A stretch of DNA of 35,299 bases from Puniceicoccaceae bacterium (GTDB lineage: Bacteria > Verrucomicrobiota > Verrucomicrobiia > Opitutales > Coraliomargaritaceae), in NCBI GenBank assembly GCA_007117865.1, contig SKFT01000070.1, positions 1-35,299 on the forward strand, read 5' to 3'. The notes beneath the pieces were generated by a model, which was given only the letters and a program-made list of their open reading frames with translations, made no database searches and was not told the origin of the DNA. A program made the position numbers and the translations under genes. This document shows positions 17,807-25,938 of this stretch, piece after piece; the first letter of the stretch is position 1, and every line of letters starts with the position of its first letter.

Positions 17807-19366
17807 ATGACTCCCGCGCTTGGCTTGGCGGCTATCAGTATTTTACTTTGGGTGGTTTCCATGCCGCCCTGGGGTATGGCAGAGGCGGCTTATCTCGCCT
17901 TGGTTCCGTGGTTGCTTTATTGTTTGAATCAACCGCGTTGGAAGCCGCTGTTGGTAGGCTTGTTCCTGAGTTCCTGGGCTGGCTGGATAGCGGTTTTGTA
18001 TTGGTTGCGTCATGTCACCATGGTGGGTATGCTGGCGCTAGCGGCGTTAATGGCCTTGTTTTTTGTCGCTTGGGGTGCATGGACCCGCTGGCAATTGGCG
18101 GAACTTCAGGGGCGGGGCTACTTGACGCGCTTGCGCGTTTTTGCTGGCTGTGCAGCTGCATGGGTTTTACTGGAGCAACTCAGGGGTGTTTTGCTAAGCG
18201 GATTTCCCTGGGCGCCTTTCGCCTTGAGTCAATGGGAACGTCCAGTGTTGTTGCAAGTCGCGGCTTGGACTGGAAGCCATGGTATCAGTGCGCTGTTGGT
18301 GTTCTTTAATCTGCTAATTGCATGGAGCCTTTGGCAACGGTTTCGGAGCAGTACTGGGAAGAGCATTAAAACCTGGTTCTCTCCCGAGCTTTATACAGCA
18401 TTAGGTTTGTTGTTGGTGGTGATTTTTCTTTTCTTCCGAATCTTTCCCGAGCGCTTGCAACAGGAACCTTTATTTCGGGTAGGCTTCGTGCAGCCCTACA
18501 TCCCCGCCAACTTGAAATGGGAGCCTGATGAAGCAAATGCTGTGCTACAGGTATTGGAGCGGCAGACGCAGTTGGTTGGCTACATGCAACCCGGGGTCGT
18601 ACTGTGGCCGGAAGCGGTAACCCCATGGCCGGCATTGGGTAACGATTTGATGCGCGATTGGATAGAGTCCCTGGTGGAAGAATTAGATGTTCCCGTGCTA
18701 ATGGGTAATTTGGCTGTTTTTCGGGAGATCCCCAGTTGGTATAACGCTGCTTTTGTGGTTCACCCCGAAAGCGGTTTGGCAACGGAATTTTACTCCAAGC
18801 GTAAGCTGGTGCCATTTGGTGAATTCGTACCGTTGCGCAGGTGGGTGCCTTTCATCGATAAACTCGTGCCTGTCGGGGACGATTTTCAGCGTGGTCGCGA
18901 CCCCTCGCTTTTATCCCTGCAACTGGCGACCAGAGCCGACGCTTTGAAGGTAGGTCCATTGATCTGTTACGAAGATGTTTTCCCGCATTTGGCGCGCGCC
19001 AGTGTTCGTGCTGGAGCGGATTTTTTATTTGTGGCGACTAATAATGCCTGGTTTGGTGAAGGCGGAGGTGCCTATCAGCATGCGGCGCATTCGGTGTTGC
19101 GTGCAGTTGAGACGCGGCGTCCGGTCTTGCGCTGTGGCAATGGTGGCTGGAGTGGTTGGATTGATGAGTGGGGTTCGATACGTTATGTGCTTACCGATGA
19201 GCGCGGGAGCATTTATTTTCGTGGTGGTGGTGTGGTGGGTGTTAAACGCTCCTCAATATGGACGGGGCGCTTAAGTTTTTACACCCGGTACCCGTACTTA
19301 TTTACACTGTTTTGCGGTGCATTAGTCTTATCTGTAATTCGCAGAAAACATTTTTTGCTTGTCTGA
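17807..19366 (+). CDS. lnt: Apolipoprotein N-acyltransferase
   Basis: Polytopic N-terminus plus nitrilase domain: WPEAVTPWP, YNAAFVVHPESGLATEFYSKRKLVPFGEFVPLR, GPLICYEDVFPHLARASVRAGADFLFVATNNAWFGEGGGAYQH. Confidence 0.95.
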   Translation: MTPALGLAAISILLWVVSMPPWGMAEAAYLALVPWLLYCLNQPRWKPLLVGLFLSSWAGWIAVLYWLRHVTMVGMLALAALMALFFVAWGAWTRWQLAELQGRGYLTRLRVFAGCAAAWVLLEQLRGVLLSGFPWAPFALSQWERPVLLQVAAWTGSHGISALLVFFNLLIAWSLWQRFRSSTGKSIKTWFSPELYTALGLLLVVIFLFFRIFPERLQQEPLFRVGFVQPYIPANLKWEPDEANAVLQVLERQTQLVGYMQPGVVLWPEAVTPWPALGNDLMRDWIESLVEELDVPVLMGNLAVFREIPSWYNAAFVVHPESGLATEFYSKRKLVPFGEFVPLRRWVPFIDKLVPVGDDFQRGRDPSLLSLQLATRADALKVGPLICYEDVFPHLARASVRAGADFLFVATNNAWFGEGGGAYQHAAHSVLRAVETRRPVLRCGNGGWSGWIDEWGSIRYVLTDERGSIYFRGGGVVGVKRSSIWTGRLSFYTRYPYLFTLFCGALVLSVIRRKHFLLV

Positions 19367-19397
19367 TCATCGGTCAGCTCTAAAAGTCCGCACCTTT

Positions 19398-20459
19398 ATG
19401 TCGTTAGACTCATTACAAGATAGTATTCAAAAGCTTAAGGCGGGTGGGGCACTGAATATGGATGCCGCCGCCGGAGCTGCGCTGGCATTGGCCGATCCCG
19501 ATGTCGAGGACGCAGACAAAGCCGATTTTTTGCGCGCCTTAAATGAAAAAGGTGAAACCGCCTTAGAGTTAACTGTTTTTGCCACTGTGTTTAGGGGATT
19601 AGCGAGGGACCCGGAATTGGCTGATTTCGCTGAACGTGCAATTGATGTGTGTGGTACTGGTGGCGATGGCGCTGGCAGTTTCAACGTTTCCACTGCAGTA
19701 TCGCTTGTTCTCGCATCTATGGGCATTCCCGTTTTCAAGCATGGCAATCGTTCGATCACTTCCAAGTGTGGCAGTGCAGATTTGCTCGAAGCCTGCGGGA
19801 TTCCCCTTGAGTTGGAGACGGCGCAGTTACGACAGAGCATGGAAGCGCTCAACTTTGTATTCTTTTTTGCTCCCGGATTTCATCCCGCATTCAAATCCAT
19901 CGTTCCAGTGCGCAAGGCACTTGCCGCTGAAGGTCGCCGCACCATTTTCAACTTGCTAGGGCCGTTAATCAATCCCGGCAGACCCAGTTTCCAATTGCTT
20001 GGGGTCTTTCGCCAGGAGTGGCTGCAACCGATTGCCAATTCATTGCACGATCTTCAGCTGCAAGCGGCCGTCGTCGTGCATGCCACAAATGGTGATCAGG
20101 CTTACGATGAACTGGTTCCCTTTGGTGAGAATCATTTGGCGGGTGCCGGACGCTTGCGCGATAAAGATGCGTCATTTAATTGCTGCGACCTTGGTATTGC
20201 TCCCGGTGGCGAGCACGAACTTGCCGGTGGTGATGTTGCGAAAAACCGATCCTTACTTTATCGACTCATAGGAATCGAGGGGCCACCCGTCCCAGCCACC
20301 CTGCACGATACCGTTTGCTTAAATGCAGGTACTGCTTTGTGGGTAGTTGGGCTAGCCAGCGACATTCAATCCGGATTTCGGGCTGTTGCTGATCATTTAG
20401 AAACCGGTGCGGTTGCCGATTGGTTGCGGCGGGCACAGACTTTTTATTCACATCTGTAA
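19398..20459 (+). CDS. trpD: Anthranilate phosphoribosyltransferase
   Basis: DVCGTGGDGAGSFNVSTAVSLVLA, KHGNRSITSKCGSADLLEACG, FFFAPGFHPAFKSIVPVRKAL, RTIFNLLGPLINPGRPSFQLLGVF. ATG at 19398 is preferred over the ORF-track start at 19359, which overlaps lnt. Confidence 0.96.
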   Translation: MSLDSLQDSIQKLKAGGALNMDAAAGAALALADPDVEDADKADFLRALNEKGETALELTVFATVFRGLARDPELADFAERAIDVCGTGGDGAGSFNVSTAVSLVLASMGIPVFKHGNRSITSKCGSADLLEACGIPLELETAQLRQSMEALNFVFFFAPGFHPAFKSIVPVRKALAAEGRRTIFNLLGPLINPGRPSFQLLGVFRQEWLQPIANSLHDLQLQAAVVVHATNGDQAYDELVPFGENHLAGAGRLRDKDASFNCCDLGIAPGGEHELAGGDVAKNRSLLYRLIGIEGPPVPATLHDTVCLNAGTALWVVGLASDIQSGFRAVADHLETGAVADWLRRAQTFYSHL

Positions 20460-20474
20460 GTCTGAACAATAGCT

Positions 20475-21836
20475 ATGCAAAAGGAAAGTTCCCGTAAACA
20501 CTACTTTGGCACCGATGGAATTCGCGGCACCTGGAACGACGCGGTTATCAATGAGGCCTTCGCGCGGCGCTTTGGAGCTGCATTGGCTGCATTTTTAAAA
20601 GCTCGCATTCCCGATCGACCCGCCGCGGTTTACCTCGGACGGGATACCCGCGGAAGCGGGGAAGTGCTCTCGCAGGCCATTCGCGATGGACTTTCCATTG
20701 CAGGTGCTTTTGTTTGCGACCTTGGAGTCATTCCAACTCCAGCGGTGGCATTGGTAACGTCCCATCAATCCGCCGATTTGGGTATAATGGTCACCGCCTC
20801 TCATAATCCCGCCAGTGATAACGGTTACAAAGTATTTGGTCCGGGCGGATTGAAGCTTACCAAGGAGGATGAAGCTGAGATAGAAGGTTTCATCGAGCAA
20901 ATCTCAGTCTCTGATCTTCCCAAAGCCGAACCTTGCGGACACTGTTTCGATGGTTTGTCTTACTATATCACTTACATGCGCTCACTGTTGGATGAGGACT
21001 GTCTAGCTGGACGCCGTCTCGTCATCGACCTCGCTAATGGAGCAACCACTGCAACAGCGCCAGAAGTTTTTCGTCGTTGGGGAGGTCAGATTCATTTTTT
21101 GGGTAACCAGCCCAATGGCCAGAACATCAATGATGGTGTAGGCAGTGAGCATCCCGAAAAACTGGCTCAAGTCGTGCGCGAGCAAGGGGCGGCACTCGGT
21201 ATTGCCTTTGACGGTGATGGTGATCGCGTGGTTATTGTTGACGCGAACGGCAAAACTGTGCCTGGCGAAGCGATTCTCGCCCTGCTCGCGCGTGAAGAAG
21301 CTGCTTGCCAGCAGTTATCAAGTAACCTTTTGGTTACTACGGTTCACAGTAACGGTGGGCTGGATCGTGCGGTTGAGCAATTTGGCGGCCGCACGGAGCG
21401 GACTGATGTGGGAGATCGCAACGTACTATACCGCATGCGGGAACTTGGTGCCAGCATGGGTGGGGAATCTTCCGGACATATCATATTTTCCGAACTCATT
21501 CCGTCCGGAGACGGTTTGCTGAGCGCCATCAAATTCCTTGCTCTTTTTCTCAAGCAGCAGTGTAGCGTTGCCGAGTTGGCTGCATCGGTGAAGATGTTTC
21601 CGCAAGCGGAGGGATCGCTCCGCGTATTAAAAAAGCTACCACTTGAATCATTGCCGCATTTTAGTGTCGCCAGTCAGGCGGTTGAATCGCGGCTTTCGGC
21701 CGGTAAGGGCCGAATTTTGGTGCGTTATTCCGGTACCGAGCCGAAGTTGCGTTTTTTGGTGGAAGCTGAAAGTATAGAAACGGCGGAACAGGAACTATCG
21801 CTATTGATGGCTGCGGCTGAACAGGATTTGAATTAG
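20475..21836 (+). CDS. glmM: Phosphoglucosamine mutase
   Basis: YFGTDGIRGTWND, GRDTRGSGEVL, GIMVTASHNPASDNGYKVFGPGGLKL, FDGDGDRVVIVDANG, GGESSGHIIF, VRYSGTEPKLRFLVE. Confidence 0.97.
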   Translation: MQKESSRKHYFGTDGIRGTWNDAVINEAFARRFGAALAAFLKARIPDRPAAVYLGRDTRGSGEVLSQAIRDGLSIAGAFVCDLGVIPTPAVALVTSHQSADLGIMVTASHNPASDNGYKVFGPGGLKLTKEDEAEIEGFIEQISVSDLPKAEPCGHCFDGLSYYITYMRSLLDEDCLAGRRLVIDLANGATTATAPEVFRRWGGQIHFLGNQPNGQNINDGVGSEHPEKLAQVVREQGAALGIAFDGDGDRVVIVDANGKTVPGEAILALLAREEAACQQLSSNLLVTTVHSNGGLDRAVEQFGGRTERTDVGDRNVLYRMRELGASMGGESSGHIIFSELIPSGDGLLSAIKFLALFLKQQCSVAELAASVKMFPQAEGSLRVLKKLPLESLPHFSVASQAVESRLSAGKGRILVRYSGTEPKLRFLVEAESIETAEQELSLLMAAAEQDLN

Positions 21837-21849
21837 GCGAGCTTCAATG

Positions 21850-21877
21850 TTGACCTTGTCGCCCAAGACCCTAGATT
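21850..21877 (+). promoter_or_regulatory. Candidate sigma70-like promoter upstream of the TPR gene
   Basis: TTGACC (21850-21855), 16-nt spacer, TAGATT (21872-21877), 28 nt upstream of ATG 21906. Confidence 0.35.
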
Positions 21878-21905
21878 ACTCTTTTTACAACCATTACATA
21901 CTTTT

Positions 21906-23309
21906 ATGGAAGCAGTTGAATTGAAAGACTTGGATCCTCGTATCATCAAACAGGTAGAGGACTTGCGTAAGAAACTGGATCGCAATCCGGCGCATGCGGC
22001 GGGGATTCTCGAAGGAATTGTGCAACGCAATCCGGGATGCCTGGAAGTGCGTCAAATTTTGCGGCAAGCGCAAAATAAAGCATCCGCTAAAAAGGCCTCG
22101 CAAGTGACAAAGCTCCTCATGCCATTGACCAACCTATCGCTCACCATGGGGGTTGATAAGAAGATTGAGAAAGATCCAGCCGTCGTGATGGACGCTGCTG
22201 AGAAGGCCATAACCGCCAACCCGCAGAATACCACCGCGCATTCCATTCTGGGTAAGGCTGCTCTGTCTGCCGGTTTGATTGACACAGCCATTTTTGCTTT
22301 TGAGTCTTTCCGTGCCATCAATCCCAAGGACAGCACCAATGCCAAGGCTTTGATGAATGCCTACATAGACAACCAACAGACTGAGGAGGCCATTAAGGTT
22401 GGTGATGCCACCCTGCGTCTGAACCCTGCCGACGACGAAGTGGCCAACCTCATCAAGAAGGCATCTGTGCAGCAGTCGATCACTAAAGGTAAGTGGGATG
22501 AGGAAAAAGACTTTCGCTCCAAACTCAAGGATGAGGAACAATCCGTTAAGTTGGAGCAGGCTAGCCGTGCACGCACAGACGAAGAGGGCATGCGTTCGCT
22601 GATTACCGATGCCCTGGCAGCTATTGAGAAAGAACCAGAGGACTTGAATAGCTACCGTGATGCGGCAACTAACTACCGTAAGCTCGGTGAGTTTGACAAC
22701 GCCCTTGAAATGCTCGGACGGGCACGTCAAACGGCATCCGGTAAAGCGGATACGACGCTTGAGCGCTTGGTCTTTCAAATTGAACGCGAAAAAATGGCTG
22801 CCGCGATTGCCACCAAAGAAGCCGCACTTGAGCAAGATCCGGACAATGCCTCACTCCAGTCGGAGTTGGAAGCCTTGCGCAAGGAGGAGTTGGCCTTCCG
22901 CCTGGAGCAGGCAAAGGGTCTTGTGCAGCGTTATCCTAATGAATTTGGTTACCGTTACGAGCTGGGAGAGCTTTACTTGGCGCAAGGGCAGCTGGATGAT
23001 TCGATTAAAGAATTCCAATTGGCGCAGCGCAATCCGAAAGTGCGGGTTAATGCGCTTGTTTATCTGGGTAAAGCCTACAAGCAAAAAGGTTTTTATGATC
23101 TCGCGGCCGAGCAGTTGGAGCTCGCCAAAAAAGAGATCCCAGTCGTCAACGAACAGAAAAAAGACGTCCTCTACGAATTGGGTAGTTGCTATGAGCAACA
23201 GGGTGACATGGATAAGGCGATGGCTGAATATAAGGCACTTTACGGAATGGATATTGCTTTCCGTGATGTTGCCGAGAAGATTGATGCTTTTTATTCCTCC
23301 AAGCGTTAA
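21906..23309 (+). CDS. Tetratricopeptide-repeat protein, no signal peptide apparent
   Basis: Repeated TPR-like helices (e.g. NPQNTTAHSILGKAALSAGLIDTAIFAFESFRAINP; FGYRYELGELYLAQGQLDDSIKEFQLAQRNPKVRVNALVYLGKAYKQKGFYDLAAEQLELAKK; VLYELGSCYEQQGDMDKAMAEYKALY). Confidence 0.88.
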   Translation: MEAVELKDLDPRIIKQVEDLRKKLDRNPAHAAGILEGIVQRNPGCLEVRQILRQAQNKASAKKASQVTKLLMPLTNLSLTMGVDKKIEKDPAVVMDAAEKAITANPQNTTAHSILGKAALSAGLIDTAIFAFESFRAINPKDSTNAKALMNAYIDNQQTEEAIKVGDATLRLNPADDEVANLIKKASVQQSITKGKWDEEKDFRSKLKDEEQSVKLEQASRARTDEEGMRSLITDALAAIEKEPEDLNSYRDAATNYRKLGEFDNALEMLGRARQTASGKADTTLERLVFQIEREKMAAAIATKEAALEQDPDNASLQSELEALRKEELAFRLEQAKGLVQRYPNEFGYRYELGELYLAQGQLDDSIKEFQLAQRNPKVRVNALVYLGKAYKQKGFYDLAAEQLELAKKEIPVVNEQKKDVLYELGSCYEQQGDMDKAMAEYKALYGMDIAFRDVAEKIDAFYSSKR

Positions 23310-23331
23310 TCATTAGATTTAGGGCGTTAGG

Positions 23332-23895
23332 ATGGAAACAGAATACCAACTCAAGCGCGATATTACAGCTACAATTATTCCCGCTGGCGATTCGACGACA
23401 CTGAAGGAAGGGACTTCCGTAATGATAACCCAGGCATTGGGGGGGGCGGTGACGGTACGCACACAGCGTGGGCTTTTCCGCATCGCTGCAGATGAACTGG
23501 ATGCCTTGGGCGCTGATACCGCTGATGCGCTGCGCAATCAAATGCAGGCTGCGGAAAAACCTCCGATTGACGCCGAGGGACCATTGACTGAGGCGGATGT
23601 TTGGGAGGCCTTGCGAGGTTGTTTTGATCCGGAGATCCCGGTTAATATTGTCGATCTTGGTTTGATTTACGATTTAAGCATCGACGGTGTCGAAGCATCG
23701 GATGGAGCAACGGTGGCGGTTAAGATGACATTGACTGCCAGGGGTTGCGGTATGGGTCCGGTGATTGCCGATGACGCCAAGACACGCATTGAGGCGCTCC
23801 CTCAAGTCAAATCTGCCAATGTTGAAATTGTTTGGGAGCCAGCTTGGACTCCGCACATGATTTCCGAGGCGGGGCGCGCTAAGTTGGGCTTTTAA
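23332..23895 (+). CDS. sufT: SufT-like Fe-S cluster assembly protein (MIP18/DUF59 domain)
   Basis: LKRDITATIIPAGDSTTLKEGTSVMITQALGGAVTVRTQRGLFRI N-terminal region plus DUF59 motifs (CFDPEIPVNIVDLGLIYDL, MTLTARGCGMGPVIADDAKTRIEALP, VEIVWEPAWTPHMISEAGRAKLGF). Confidence 0.9.
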   Translation: METEYQLKRDITATIIPAGDSTTLKEGTSVMITQALGGAVTVRTQRGLFRIAADELDALGADTADALRNQMQAAEKPPIDAEGPLTEADVWEALRGCFDPEIPVNIVDLGLIYDLSIDGVEASDGATVAVKMTLTARGCGMGPVIADDAKTRIEALPQVKSANVEIVWEPAWTPHMISEAGRAKLGF

Positions 23896-24024
23896 TACCG
23901 TTGAAAAGCAAAAGAAATCAGCGTCCTGAAACGACGCTGGCGGGCACTGTTGCCAGCGGGGAGGAATTATTCGGCGACTGTCTGCCTTTTCCCAACTCTC
24001 GGCAGCAATATATCCAACAGGCTA

Positions 24025-25938
24025 CTAAGGTTGTAGTTGGATGCGGGCGCGCTCGCCGTCTGGACCACCTTCGACGATGGCGCGCCTTTGTCCTTGGAGC
24101 AGCGTCATGCGATGGCCGGTAATTTTTCCGGATCCGGGTTGTTCCACTTCCGGCTTGTCTTGTAGCATTACCCGTCCCTCATTTGGCAGAAAAGTGGCTT
24201 CACCGGCGCGGGCGGTTCGGTCCTCCTGTTGTATCAGCACTTGTCCAGTTGCGTCAATTCGTTCAATGCGTAGCGGTGGGCCTGCGTGGGAAGCTTCAGA
24301 TGCAGGACTTTGTTGCGAATCGGGAAGTGCGTAAACAACCAGGGATTGGCTTTCCAGCTTCAAATTTGTCGCTTCGACCTGCACGTCATCGGTGAAGATG
24401 AAGCGGGTCTGCTCGTCGCTTGATTCCATTCGGGCCAAACGGCTTTTGATAAGAGTGGGTATTGCTGGCTGAGCATCGGTGGCGGCCTGAGGATTGCGAT
24501 AACCCAGATCAGGCAAGTCGGGCAGGGTGACCCTGACCGGATCGCTGCCCCTATCGCTGCGGGCAACAGAAACGCCCGCACGCAATTCAATGGTATCTGC
24601 GCGCACCTCGCTATTGCCGACAAAGAGGCGTGGGTTACCTGTTAATAGGGCGCGTTCCTCGAGCGGATAAAACTCGACCCTTTCGGCCTCAGCTGACTGA
24701 CCCGCCTGGTCGATGCGTACCGATTCTTTGGCAATCAACTGCTGTACACTGCTAACCCCCTCGGAGTCGCCCTCAGCGGACACAATCCGCCGCGTATAGA
24801 CCGTCAGTGTGCCAGCATCCATTTCCAACTCGCCGGAGAGCACCGCGACACGACCCTCGAAATAAAAGCGATTGCCATTCACATGTTCGCTAAGGTGTAT
24901 TTTATCTGCCAGCACAATGGTTTCGCTGGCGAGACTACTGCTCCCCTGAATGCCGAGTCCGCCGGTTTGCAACAAGATCAATTGGGCGCGGCCATCGGCC
25001 TCGGAACCTTCAATCAGGGCCTCACCATTTTCCAGACGGATGCTGCTTCCGGTGACAAATGCTCCCGGTAGACTGACTTGCGGACGTCCGCGCAGAACCA
25101 CCCGGTCTTCCTGTGGAAAAAACTCTGCTTCACCTGCTCTTGCAGTGCGATCGTATTGGATAATGCGCACTGCCTCTTTGGCGATGGCATGGGTCAGATT
25201 GCCCGACAGGTCAACACTGGTATCCAAGGCTCCGCCGGCAGTCGGGGCAGCGACAGTGGCTTCGAGGAATTCGCTGTTAAGCAACCAGTCGCGCGAGCGA
25301 ACATCGACGGTATCGTGGAAGATGAAGGTGTGGTGAGTGTCCGTACTCCTTAGCGTCATTTTGTGACTGCGGATGCGGGTAGCGGATAGCGATTCCATCC
25401 CAGTTGCCGCTGTCGGCAAGCCCGAGTTGGGCGCCGAGGCACCGAGCGCATCGGGAAGGGCATCGGTAAAACTGACTGCGGCATCACGCAGGATTTCGAT
25501 GCGACGATCATCACCCATCCATTCCCAGCCTTCGCCGGCGAGGTTGAAGCGATCTCCCTCAATGCGTATGGCGGCATCGGAATAAGCCCGGTTCTCGCGC
25601 AATCGAATGGTCGCCGCCGGACTACTCATCTCCATCTCGACAGCCATGCGTTCATCACCCGTAAAAAGGCGCATACGCATCGCATCGACACGGATTTGCT
25701 CCTCACTATCGTAGTAGGCCTTGGCGCCGCGCAATATCCACTGGGTAAAGCCCTCCTCAGAGAAGCGAGGATAAAGGAAATTGACCACTGGCGCACTTGG
25801 CGTCATCCGTGGTTCGCCGCCATCGCGGAAGCCCAGCAGCACCGAATTCGACAGGCCATAGGCCAATACCAACAAAGCGGCGAGGCCGTGGCTTCGTTTG
25901 AATCGCAATGTGTTGGCCACTGGCGATGGCATAATCAA
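24025..25938 (-). CDS. Fused LptC-like / multi-LptA (OstA)-like LPS transport periplasmic protein, 637 aa
   Basis: N-terminal TM segment and LptC-like region (PRFSEEGFTQWILRGAKAYYDSEEQIRVDAMRMRLF), then three OstA/LptA-like modules containing RTARAGEAEFFPQEDRVVLRGRPQV, QSAEAERVEFYPLEERALLTGNPRL and RTARAGEATFLPNEGRVMLQDKPEV. ATGA overlap with aspS. Confidence 0.82.
   Translation of the reverse strand: MIMPSPVANTLRFKRSHGLAALLVLAYGLSNSVLLGFRDGGEPRMTPSAPVVNFLYPRFSEEGFTQWILRGAKAYYDSEEQIRVDAMRMRLFTGDERMAVEMEMSSPAATIRLRENRAYSDAAIRIEGDRFNLAGEGWEWMGDDRRIEILRDAAVSFTDALPDALGASAPNSGLPTAATGMESLSATRIRSHKMTLRSTDTHHTFIFHDTVDVRSRDWLLNSEFLEATVAAPTAGGALDTSVDLSGNLTHAIAKEAVRIIQYDRTARAGEAEFFPQEDRVVLRGRPQVSLPGAFVTGSSIRLENGEALIEGSEADGRAQLILLQTGGLGIQGSSSLASETIVLADKIHLSEHVNGNRFYFEGRVAVLSGELEMDAGTLTVYTRRIVSAEGDSEGVSSVQQLIAKESVRIDQAGQSAEAERVEFYPLEERALLTGNPRLFVGNSEVRADTIELRAGVSVARSDRGSDPVRVTLPDLPDLGYRNPQAATDAQPAIPTLIKSRLARMESSDEQTRFIFTDDVQVEATNLKLESQSLVVYALPDSQQSPASEASHAGPPLRIERIDATGQVLIQQEDRTARAGEATFLPNEGRVMLQDKPEVEQPGSGKITGHRMTLLQGQRRAIVEGGPDGERARIQLQP

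Noticed and set aside
17659-18309. 216-aa ORF overlapping the lipoprotein gene and lnt in another frame
   Set aside because: Overlaps two well-supported genes in the same strand but a different frame; no family motif.
22134-22835. 233-aa minus-strand ORF antisense to the TPR gene
   Set aside because: Lies fully inside a convincing TPR coding sequence; cysteine- and leucine-rich composition typical of an antisense shadow ORF; no recognisable motif.
23901-24122. 73-aa plus-strand ORF after sufT
   Set aside because: Half of it overlaps the 3' end of the LptC/LptA-like gene on the other strand; no recognisable motif.
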